12,844 bases of DNA from Candidatus Parcubacteria bacterium. GTDB lineage: Bacteria > Patescibacteriota > Minisyncoccia > Phycocordibacterales > CAIZLB01. A program made the position numbers and the translations under genes. The stretch is from NCBI GenBank assembly GCA_014378965.1, contig JACMMR010000030.1:1-12844 (forward strand), written 5' to 3'. The notes beneath the pieces were generated by a model, which did no database searches, was not told the DNA's origin, and saw only the letters and a program-made list of their open reading frames with translations. Below, one piece after another: positions 7,370 to 12,652 of this stretch (position 1 is its first letter; every line of letters starts with the position of its first letter).

Positions 7370-8251
7370 TTATTTAAAAATAACTTTATAGACGTTTTGC
7401 GGAGAGATAATAAGTTGTGCGTACAGAATTGTAAAAGTTGATTTATTATCTTCATCAACATTAATAATTTTGGCAAAAGGTTTTACTCCATCAACAGTAC
7501 GAATGTACACATATGAATCTTTTTTAATAATAGTTTTTGGTGGTACTTTGGCAATGAGCTGACCATAGCCCAATCCTTCAAATACATATGATTGATAGGT
7601 GTGATCTGCTTGTTTAATAATTTCAGTCTTAGCTTCAGTATAAATAACGGTTGAAGATGAAGTGGTTCCTGAATCTACAGTGACAGGTTGTTGGGCAACT
7701 ATATTTGTATCGACAATACTATTTTGTTCAATTAAAAAATTATTTTTAAAACCAGCATCAGAAAATAGTTTGATATGTATAGTCGATGATGAGTTTCCAG
7801 TTGTAACCCCAATCATATAATCTGAAAAAAAATCAAAAACCGAGACTCCAGTATCTACATACACATTTTTTTGCTTAGAAATAAATTCATCAGTTTTTAA
7901 AAATACTGGCGCCACATTGTATACATCTAATGAGTTGTTAGAAATTATAGTTGAATTGACACCATTTCCTTGGAATTTTTTTGCAGAATATCCGTGCACA
8001 AAATATCTTGTTTGTGGAATGATATATATACAAATAATGAGTAAAAATATAATTACAAAAGTTCGGTAAATAATAGATTTGTAATCAAAAAGATTCATCC
8101 CTTGATTTGGAATTTTATACGAATTCTGTTTTCGTCTCATTCCCAAACTGATAATACTTCTACCTCCTAACTTGTTAGTTAAACTGGTAAAGGCATCGTT
8201 TGATAAATATCTATTTTTAAGTTTATCTCCTGATTGATAATTCATCTTCAT
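7370..8251 (-). CDS. mreC: Rod shape-determining protein MreC-like
   Basis: MreC is a single-pass membrane protein that links cytoplasmic MreB to the periplasmic PBP2. The 293-residue sequence has a basic cytoplasmic N-terminus, a membrane segment at about 58-79, and an outer domain. The C-terminal part (223-292: GLGYGQLIAKVPP, then beta strands) resembles the MreC beta-barrel. Overall similarity is weak and position between mreB and mrdA carries much of the call. The start at 8251 overlaps mreB by 29 nt. It is favoured by a TGA-extended TATAAT 8 nt upstream. A later Met (codon 52), right before the membrane segment, would give a more typical short N-terminus. The usual coiled coil after the membrane segment is not evident, and mreD is absent. 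Confidence 0.8.
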   Translation of the reverse strand: MKMNYQSGDKLKNRYLSNDAFTSLTNKLGGRSIISLGMRRKQNSYKIPNQGMNLFDYKSIIYRTFVIIFLLIICIYIIPQTRYFVHGYSAKKFQGNGVNSTIISNNSLDVYNVAPVFLKTDEFISKQKNVYVDTGVSVFDFFSDYMIGVTTGNSSSTIHIKLFSDAGFKNNFLIEQNSIVDTNIVAQQPVTVDSGTTSSSTVIYTEAKTEIIKQADHTYQSYVFEGLGYGQLIAKVPPKTIIKKDSYVYIRTVDGVKPFAKIINVDEDNKSTFTILYAQLIISPQNVYKVIFK

Positions 8252-9308
8252 TTTCTATGATTATATCACGATAATAGTCAATATTCGATGCAATAATACC
8301 TGTACCCCGCACAACAGCTGTCAATGGATCTTCAGCAACAACAACTTTAATTCCAAGATACTCCGATAATGCCTCATCTAACCCTTTGATTAAAGCTCCT
8401 CCTCCTGTTAAATAAATTCCATGCTCCATTATGTCAGATAAAACTTCAGGAGGTGTTGATTCCAATACTTCTTTTACTGATTCAAAAAGTGAGTCAGCTG
8501 ACAAATGAATCGCGTCATGAATATCTTCTTCCGTAACTACAATTTCTTTTGGTAACCCTGTTATCAAATCTCTTCCTCTGATTGTTGATTCTCGTACCGG
8601 ATCGGAAGGAATAATATTTGATAACTCCATTTTAAGTTGTTCAGCTGATTTTTCACCAACAAGTACCTTAAACTCATTTCTAATATATGAAATGATATCA
8701 GTATTAAATCTATCCCCTGCTACTTTTAAATTTTTACCTCGCACTATTCCACTTAAAGACATAATAGCAATATCCGCCGTACCTCCACCGATATCTATGA
8801 CCATATTTCCTTGCGCTTCTTTTATAGGTAAACCGATTCCAACTGCAGCAGCTATGGGCTCTTCAATAATAAATACATGTCGAGCTCCTGCGTTGTAGGC
8901 AGCATCACGAACTGCACGTCGTTCAACGTTTGTAACTCCATATGGCACACCGATAACAACAGACTGCATAGATGATATTTTTAAAACCTCAATTGTTTTT
9001 TTGATAAAGTAAGCCAACATTTCCTCCGTAACTTCAAAGTCAGAAATCACACCATCAACTAGTGGGCGGATAGCTGCTATATGACTTGGAGTTTTTCCAA
9101 GCATTATTTTAGCTTGATTTCCAACTGCTACAACTTGATTCGTTTTTTGGTTAATTGCAACAACTGAAGGTTCGTTGATAATAACTCCTTTTCCTTCAAC
9201 ATATACAAGAGTGTTTGCTGTTCCGAGGTCAATACCGATACCTAAACCCTTGCTTTTAATGTTTGGAATCTTGTTTTTTGAGAATGATTTGAGGAAATTA
9301 AATGCCAT
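8223..9308 (-). CDS. mreB: Rod shape-determining protein MreB (actin homologue)
   Basis: MreB forms membrane-bound filaments that guide lateral wall synthesis. The 361-residue protein carries all actin-superfamily nucleotide motifs: phosphate-1 GIDLGTANT (25-33), the EEPIAAAVGIGLPI connect-1 region (149-162), phosphate-2 IDIGGGTADI (171-180), and adenosine motif TGGGALIKGL (301-310). The N-terminal MAFNFLKSFSKN stretch is amphipathic and basic, consistent with membrane binding. The length is typical (about 340-350) plus a short acidic C-terminal tail. It is the first gene of the shape cluster. It has its own -10 (TATCAT, TGC-extended) 10 nt before the ATG and is insulated from khpA by a terminator. 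No Shine-Dalgarno is visible. Confidence 0.98.
   Translation of the reverse strand: MAFNFLKSFSKNKIPNIKSKGLGIGIDLGTANTLVYVEGKGVIINEPSVVAINQKTNQVVAVGNQAKIMLGKTPSHIAAIRPLVDGVISDFEVTEEMLAYFIKKTIEVLKISSMQSVVIGVPYGVTNVERRAVRDAAYNAGARHVFIIEEPIAAAVGIGLPIKEAQGNMVIDIGGGTADIAIMSLSGIVRGKNLKVAGDRFNTDIISYIRNEFKVLVGEKSAEQLKMELSNIIPSDPVRESTIRGRDLITGLPKEIVVTEEDIHDAIHLSADSLFESVKEVLESTPPEVLSDIMEHGIYLTGGGALIKGLDEALSEYLGIKVVVAEDPLTAVVRGTGIIASNIDYYRDIIIENEDELSIRR
8260..8268 (-). promoter_or_regulatory. Internal promoter for mreC within the mreB end
   Basis: TGA then TATAAT (8265-8260) lies 8 nt before the mreC ATG at 8251, inside mreB codons. It repeats the leaderless spacing of other genes here and supports the upstream mreC start. 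Confidence 0.5.
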
Positions 9309-9318
9309 GTTTCTGGTT

Positions 9319-9327
9319 ATGATAGCA
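9319..9327 (-). promoter_or_regulatory. mreB promoter, extended -10
   Basis: Minus-strand TGC then TATCAT (9324-9319), 10 nt before the mreB ATG. The -35 is weak (TTTTTA at 9347-9342). Predicted leader is 0-4 nt. Confidence 0.6.
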
Positions 9328-9373
9328 CAGATTATGGTAAATAAAAACGAAGCTTTAGGTTACTAACTCGAAT

Positions 9374-9402
9374 AAAAAAAAGCTATACTCTTTAGGTATA
9401 GC
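9374..9402 (-). terminator. Rho-independent terminator after khpA
   Basis: On the minus strand GCTATAC (9402-9396), a 7-nt loop and GTATAGC (9388-9382) form a 7-bp stem followed by eight T residues (9381-9374). It lies 20 nt past the khpA stop, before the mreB promoter. On the plus strand the same hairpin is followed by GGC and six T residues, so it may be bidirectional. Confidence 0.85.
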
Positions 9403-9422
9403 GGCTTTTTTATGAGGTTTTC

Positions 9423-9680
9423 CTATAAGGCTTCCGTAGGCTCGTTGATCTTTAAGTTTAGTCTAGAATTGTTTTTCATTCCGAAAACTCTAAGCAATGT
9501 TCGGATAGCTTTCGCTGTAGAACCTTCGCGACCTATGATTTTACCCATGTCGTTTTTATTAACTTCTAAAGTTAACAAAACTCCCATTTCATCAACTGTT
9601 CTAACAACCTTAATGTTCTCTTGATCTTCAACCAAAGGTTTTATTATGTTGAGCAGAAATTGTGTATCGTCTATTTGCAT
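9423..9680 (-). CDS. khpA: KH-domain RNA-binding protein KhpA (YlqC/UPF0109)
   Basis: This 85-residue single-KH-domain protein binds RNA. In Firmicutes KhpA partners KhpB/Jag and affects cell elongation and division. The GxxG loop is visible in IIGREGSTAKAIRTLL (48-63), with the flanking beta strand VLLTLEVNKND (34-44) typical of the family. Length fits (about 75-90). It lies downstream of rpsP, a common pairing (rpsP-khpA-rimM-trmD), but here rimM and trmD are missing and mreB follows. A terminator-like hairpin and a TATAAT box separate it from rpsP. Its predicted leader is about 30 nt, unlike its leaderless neighbours, and no Shine-Dalgarno is visible. Confidence 0.92.
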   Translation of the reverse strand: MQIDDTQFLLNIIKPLVEDQENIKVVRTVDEMGVLLTLEVNKNDMGKIIGREGSTAKAIRTLLRVFGMKNNSRLNLKINEPTEAL

Positions 9681-9718
9681 ATGTTTGTATTGATTACTGT
9701 TTATTTATTAATAACTCT

Positions 9719-9727
9719 ATTATAACA
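9719..9727 (-). promoter_or_regulatory. khpA promoter, extended -10
   Basis: Minus-strand TGT then TATAAT (9724-9719), 38 nt before the khpA ATG, directly after the rpsP terminator-like hairpin. No good -35 is seen. Confidence 0.45.
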
Positions 9728-9759
9728 AAAAACAACATAATGTATAGTAGTGTTGTTTT
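9727..9759 (-). terminator. Weak terminator-like hairpin after rpsP
   Basis: AAAACAACA (9759-9751) pairs perfectly with TGTTGTTTT (9737-9729) around a 13-nt loop, and the T-run extends to 9727. The stem is AT-rich and the loop large, so termination may be partial and khpA may be read through. Confidence 0.45.
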
Positions 9760-9771
9760 ATTTACTCGTTA

Positions 9772-10080
9772 TTATTTTTTGGCTTCTGCTTTCTTTTGAG
9801 GTGTTTTTTTAGGTAATACGTTTTTCTTTTTACCTTCCATTATCCCCGCATTTACAAACAGGTTATGAACTGTTGGTGATACTTGCGCACCATCTTTAAT
9901 AAAAGCTTTTATCTTATCTGCTTTAAATGATTCTTTATCTATATTTTTTTTACGAAAATCAACAGAACCAAGTACTTCAATAGCTTTACCACTTCTGGCA
10001 GCATACTTTGAATTGATCAGAACAAGTCTGAATGATGGGTCGTTTTTTCTTCCAACTCGTTGTAGTCTTATGTTTAACAT
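9772..10080 (-). CDS. rpsP: 30S ribosomal protein S16
   Basis: bS16 is a small-subunit assembly protein. The 102-residue product begins MLNIRLQRVGRKNDPSFRLV, the canonical S16 N-terminus, followed by the RSGKAIEVLGSVDF block. It ends in a lysine-rich tail (KKTPQKKAEAKK). An in-frame upstream ATG at 10116 would add 12 residues foreign to the family. The start at 10080 is fixed by homology and by a TGC-extended TATATT 7 nt upstream, so the transcript is likely leaderless. It faces a plus-strand gene across a 73-nt divergent promoter region. Confidence 0.97.
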   Translation of the reverse strand: MLNIRLQRVGRKNDPSFRLVLINSKYAARSGKAIEVLGSVDFRKKNIDKESFKADKIKAFIKDGAQVSPTVHNLFVNAGIMEGKKKNVLPKKTPQKKAEAKK

Positions 10081-10087
10081 GGTCCAT

Positions 10088-10116
10088 AATATAGCATAAA
10101 GATTTGTGTGAGGCAA
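10088..10116 (-). promoter_or_regulatory. rpsP promoter, extended -10, leaderless spacing
   Basis: Minus-strand -35 TTGCCT (10116-10111, 4 of 6), 17-nt spacer, TGC-extended TATATT (10093-10088), then 7 nt to the ATG at 10080. Confidence 0.7.
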
Positions 10117-10140
10117 ATGGGATTTAAAAGGTTTTCAGGG

Positions 10141-10146
10141 TATGAT
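10141..10146 (+). promoter_or_regulatory. -10 box of the 104-residue hypothetical gene
   Basis: TATGAT ends 7 nt before the ATG at 10154, the same spacing as the rpsP promoter facing it. No convincing -35. It favours 10154 over the in-frame ATG at 10142, which lies inside this box. Confidence 0.5.
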
Positions 10147-10153
10147 AAGAAGT

Positions 10154-10468
10154 ATGATACATATAAACAATGAAGGACTAAATGATGTTTGGGTAGACCC
10201 TGAAGCAATCGAAGGTAAATTACATTCAAGTAATGAAAACACAGAAGGCTTAAGTCTTGAACAATCGCGAGAATTATTAATAAAAGATTTTCAGATTGCT
10301 CGAGAAAAAGCATTGAACAAAAAATTTGAATTAGAAATGGATGGTGCCCCAGAGGATGAATTGGGCAACGCAACTTATAAAAAATTAGTTGATGGATTTG
10401 AACTTGAGATAGCTAAAATCGATGATAATCTTAGAGAACTAGGGATTGAACCTATGCCATCAGCATAG
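10154..10468 (+). CDS. Hypothetical protein, small and acidic
   Basis: I recognise no family in this 104-residue soluble protein. The N-terminal third (MIHINNEGLNDVWVDPEAIEG) is mixed, and the rest is charged and probably helical (SLEQSRELLIKDFQIAREKAL; KKLVDGFELEIAKIDDNLREL). No signal peptide, membrane segment or metal motif is seen. An in-frame ATG at 10142 would add four residues but sits within the -10 box, so 10154 is preferred. It diverges from rpsP and precedes tRNA-Glu by 45 nt. The base composition and codon pattern look coding and the frame ends with TAG. Function unknown. Confidence 0.7.
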   Translation: MIHINNEGLNDVWVDPEAIEGKLHSSNENTEGLSLEQSRELLIKDFQIAREKALNKKFELEMDGAPEDELGNATYKKLVDGFELEIAKIDDNLRELGIEPMPSA

Positions 10469-10492
10469 TTTGCATAATCTTAGATTTGTTGT

Positions 10493-10498
10493 TATAAT
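10493..10498 (+). promoter_or_regulatory. tRNA-Glu promoter -10
   Basis: TATAAT, preceded by TGT (extended -10), 15 nt before the mature tRNA 5' end; a TTTGCA-like hexamer lies 18 nt upstream (4 of 6). Confidence 0.55.
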
Positions 10499-10513
10499 AC
10501 AACAAATAAATAA

Positions 10514-10585
10514 GGCCCCATCGTCTATCGGTTAGGACAGCAGGTTTTCAATCTGTTAAGAGGAGTTCGACTCTCCTTGGGGTCA
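10514..10585 (+). tRNA. tRNA-Glu (UUC)
   Basis: A complete 72-nt cloverleaf. Acceptor GGCCCCA pairs with TGGGGTC (one G-U), discriminator A at 10585. The D-arm contains GTCTATCGGTTAGGAC. The anticodon stem GCAGG/TCTGT encloses loop TTTTCAA with anticodon TTC. The T-arm is AGGAG-TTCGACT-CTCCT. The CCA end is not encoded. The last seven bases recur downstream at 11338. Confidence 0.97.
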
Positions 10586-10595
10586 CAGGTTTTTT
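10579..10595 (+). repeat. 17-bp direct repeat, copy 1 (tRNA-Glu 3' end)
   Basis: GGGGTCACAGGTTTTTT covers the last seven bases of tRNA-Glu and the next ten. An exact copy lies at 11338-11354, 759 bp away. A 3'-end duplication of a tRNA is what integrase-mediated insertion leaves, but no integrase is visible and similarity continues beyond the repeat. Confidence 0.85.
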
Positions 10596-10634
10596 CTCTC
10601 GAGTTTTAAAGGAATTTTTGGTATACCGCACAGA

Positions 10635-10664
10635 ATGTTCAGAACTTTTTGTTTATAATATAAT
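10635..10664 (+). promoter_or_regulatory. Duplicated promoter/operator block, copy 1
   Basis: ATGTTCAGAACTTTTT (10635-10650) contains the palindrome GTTC-A-GAAC. It is followed by two overlapping TATAAT boxes (10654-10659, 10659-10664). The first is 7 nt before the ATG at 10667; the second is 8 nt before the ATG at 10673. The 16-bp block matches copy 2 (11394-11409) at 15 positions and sits at the same distance (56 nt) from the 17-bp repeat. Confidence 0.6.
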
Positions 10665-10666
10665 TT

Positions 10667-11197
10667 ATGAATATGGAAAAACAACCACATCAAGAACATA
10701 GAGATGATTCAGCAGATAAATTAAAAGATGTTAGAAATTCTGATCAAGAAAATCCTGAAATCGGCTCTGACTTGAAGATGCTTATTGAAACCCTGAAAGA
10801 TGATTTTGATGAAAAAAGTCTTTCTTGGAATGGAGGTTACACTGTTGGAGATAAAAATATCATAATCAATTTTATACCTGATGACTCTATTGAGTTTATA
10901 TCTGACCCTGTGGGAGCGTTTGGAGCTGTAGAATTTTACGCTAATCGTAACGACGAGTCTGGCCAACCAACAGGGAAAAAAGAAAGGCATATTAATTATT
11001 TTCTTGACGGTGTTCAAAATATTCTTTTGAAAGAAAGTTCATTAATACCAAAAGTAAAAAAAGGATCAGAGTATCTTAATATTAAAATTTCTGTTAATGG
11101 AGTCGGTAAAACCGCCAAATTAAGATATGATGAAAAAGATGGTATATGGTATAAATGTGATACTGGTGTCAATTTCCCTCCTGTTGGCCTTATTTAA
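10667..11197 (+). CDS. Hypothetical protein (176 residues)
   Basis: I recognise no family. The first 50 residues are very hydrophilic and charged, probably disordered then helical (SDLKMLIETLKDDFDEKSL). From about residue 53 the protein is beta-rich with alternating hydrophobic strands (GDKNIIINFIP, GAVEFYANRN, EYLNIKISVNG, TAKLRYDEKDGIWYK), suggesting a small soluble beta domain. There are no cysteine clusters, nucleotide motifs or membrane segments. Two starts are possible, ATG 10667 and ATG 10673. The second gives MEK, matching the start of the next gene. It lies after tRNA-Glu, under a promoter block shared with the 402-residue gene, which suggests common control. Confidence 0.7.
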   Translation: MNMEKQPHQEHRDDSADKLKDVRNSDQENPEIGSDLKMLIETLKDDFDEKSLSWNGGYTVGDKNIIINFIPDDSIEFISDPVGAFGAVEFYANRNDESGQPTGKKERHINYFLDGVQNILLKESSLIPKVKKGSEYLNIKISVNGVGKTAKLRYDEKDGIWYKCDTGVNFPPVGLI

Positions 11198-11337
11198 CAA
11201 TAACTTCGTCTTGTCGGGTAAGAGGTCGGATTGGCAGTGTGTAAAGGTCTAGTCCATTAGCTTATGATCAGGAATAAAACACGGGAGCTGTTCTTCATCT
11301 CGCATCTACTCCCCACCAGTTCTGAAAGCCACGCATA
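11198..11337 (+). other. GC-rich gap, candidate structured RNA or remnant
   Basis: Bases 11211-11350 are about 49% GC by my count, clearly above the AT-rich genes on both sides. No convincing gene is seen; the longest ATG-led frame found (11264) encodes 24 residues. Possible stems are GGATTGG/CTAGTCC (7 bp with two G-U pairs, around 11228-11255) and GGGAG/CTCCC (11283-11313). A stretch CGTCTTGTCGGGTAAGA (11207-11223) resembles the D-arm of the upstream tRNA-Glu, but there is no matching acceptor or T-arm. It ends at the second 17-bp repeat, whose T6 run could act as a 3' end. Confidence 0.35.
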
Positions 11338-11354
11338 GGGGTCACAGGTTTTTT
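11338..11354 (+). repeat. 17-bp direct repeat, copy 2
   Basis: Exact copy of the tRNA-Glu 3' end plus ten flanking bases (GGGGTCACAGGTTTTTT). No tRNA precedes it: there is no complementary GACCCC or GGCCCC acceptor strand between 11198 and 11337. Confidence 0.85.
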
Positions 11355-11393
11355 GAGCTAAAGTTTACAACGTGTTTTAAGCCACCCTAATGT

Positions 11394-11425
11394 ATGTTCC
11401 GAACTTTTTACTTTTGAGGTATAAT
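11394..11425 (+). promoter_or_regulatory. Duplicated promoter/operator block, copy 2
   Basis: ATGTTCCGAACTTTTT (11394-11409), with palindrome GTTC-C-GAAC, is followed by TATAAT (11420-11425), 7 nt before the ATG at 11433. The palindrome ends 15 nt before the -10 and therefore overlaps the -35 position, where a repressor could block RNA polymerase. Confidence 0.6.
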
Positions 11426-11432
11426 ATGGGTT

Positions 11433-12641
11433 ATGGAAAAATATGACATACCTGAACCAAATTCTTTAGACTCACAGGAAGGTGTGCCTGATTCTGAAGA
11501 ATTATCTATCAATATAGATGAAATAAAAAAAGAATTTTATAACGAGGGTTATGAAAATGCAACTAATGCATTTAAGCACGATTATAGTAAGGAATTAAAT
11601 ACCGCTGACATTCGAATAGATAGATATGAAAAACATATAAAACAAGAGAAAGAAAGACTTTTAGAACAGATAAAAACAATAGAGAGTCTTATTACCGAAA
11701 CAAGTGACGATAAATTAAAAGAGGGTTTTGCTTCAGTTATTGCAAGACTTACAGAAATTCATGGTCAGTACGGGTTACCGATGTTAGATTTACAAGCCAT
11801 AACGCGATACAATCTAATGCATTGGAAACTTGACCAAGCTGGTTCATTATATGAAGAACCTGCTTTTGTAACCGAAAAATTACTGGAGGGTACAAAGAAA
11901 GATATAGTTAGTTCAGTAAATTTGTTGGTATGGTATAGATCTCCAGAGCTCACTGATGCTACCTATGCTCAAAAATTAGCAGGAAGAGATATGCATATTT
12001 TTGCTTATGATTTAGGGTATAAATTAGAGTCTAAAGTTATTGATGATATTATGAAGCACCTTAGAGCAGATCTCAACGTTTCTATTGAAGATATGGACCA
12101 TTATATACCTAGACCATTATTAAAATGCTTTTCACCTCAAGATGTAGAACACGACAAGGTTGTAGATGTAAATGACCAGGCATTATGGCCAATCAAAGAT
12201 GAAAAAATAATCAGACCACACATGTTTGGGTTCATGCCGACCATAATTGAGGTTCTAAGAACTGCATATAGAAGTGCTTATTTGAACACCCTAAGCAAAA
12301 CTTTAAAAGTCCAGAGGCCAGATGAATTAGTTAGACGCCAAGTTAATGCTGGATCGCCGTATCAAGATTATATTGAAATTAAGCCGAAGCCAATTTTTAA
12401 GGAAAATGATTCCGACTCTCTCAAATCTTATGAATTAGATATTAGATTCCCTTTGCCATTTGCGGACACAGAAAATATAAAAGAAGGAGACGAAGTGAAA
12501 TCAAATTTATTCAATCAACTTGAGGAAGGTAGACGTCTTATGGGAAAAGCTGTTTCAGGTTGGAGTATATCATCTCCAAAAGTTTACAAAATAATTGATG
12601 ATGAAGTAATAGTAAGTGTGGTTATCAAAAGCCAAAGTTAA
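11433..12641 (+). CDS. Hypothetical protein (402 residues)
   Basis: I recognise no family. The first 30 residues are acidic and low in complexity. A strongly charged helix with coiled-coil character covers about 52-90. A mixed alpha/beta region follows, with motifs such as RYNLMHWKLDQ (125-135), VNLLVWYRSPELTD (162-175) and RPHMFGFMPTIIEVLRTAYRSAYL (261-284). The C-terminus ends in beta strands (SPKVYKIIDDEVIVSVVIKSQS). There is no signal peptide or membrane helix, so it is probably cytoplasmic, and no nuclease or NTPase motif is obvious. The ATG is fixed by TATAAT 7 nt upstream. The stop is 11 nt before the P-loop gene, so the two may form an operon. Confidence 0.75.
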   Translation: MEKYDIPEPNSLDSQEGVPDSEELSINIDEIKKEFYNEGYENATNAFKHDYSKELNTADIRIDRYEKHIKQEKERLLEQIKTIESLITETSDDKLKEGFASVIARLTEIHGQYGLPMLDLQAITRYNLMHWKLDQAGSLYEEPAFVTEKLLEGTKKDIVSSVNLLVWYRSPELTDATYAQKLAGRDMHIFAYDLGYKLESKVIDDIMKHLRADLNVSIEDMDHYIPRPLLKCFSPQDVEHDKVVDVNDQALWPIKDEKIIRPHMFGFMPTIIEVLRTAYRSAYLNTLSKTLKVQRPDELVRRQVNAGSPYQDYIEIKPKPIFKENDSDSLKSYELDIRFPLPFADTENIKEGDEVKSNLFNQLEEGRRLMGKAVSGWSISSPKVYKIIDDEVIVSVVIKSQS

Positions 12642-12652
12642 ATCATCAATAT

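Noticed and set aside
9772..10116. Longer S16 start at 10116
   Set aside because: It would add 12 residues foreign to the family and place the promoter inside the coding region; MLNIRLQRVG at 10080 is the canonical S16 start.
10074..10373. Minus-strand 99-codon open frame over the 104-residue gene
   Set aside because: Antisense to a better gene, with unusual hydrophobic low-complexity composition and no promoter; a shadow frame.
10721..11017. Minus-strand 98-codon open frame within the 176-residue gene
   Set aside because: Antisense shadow with a cysteine- and arginine-rich translation unlike a folded protein.
11264..11338. 24-codon ORF (MIRNKTRELFFISHLL...) in the GC-rich gap
   Set aside because: Very short, no -10 box or Shine-Dalgarno at the right distance, and the composition is unlike neighbouring genes; treated as chance.
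11207..11345. A second tRNA gene ending in GGGGTCA
   Set aside because: There is a D-arm-like stretch and the tRNA tail, but no complementary 5' acceptor strand, no anticodon arm and no T-arm, and the spacing is about 74 nt too long. At most it is a remnant.
10579..11354. A complete integrated mobile element between the tRNA-tail repeats
   Set aside because: Only one hypothetical gene lies inside, with no integrase or transposase, and similarity continues past the repeat into the promoter, which favours duplication. Kept only as a possibility in the findings.
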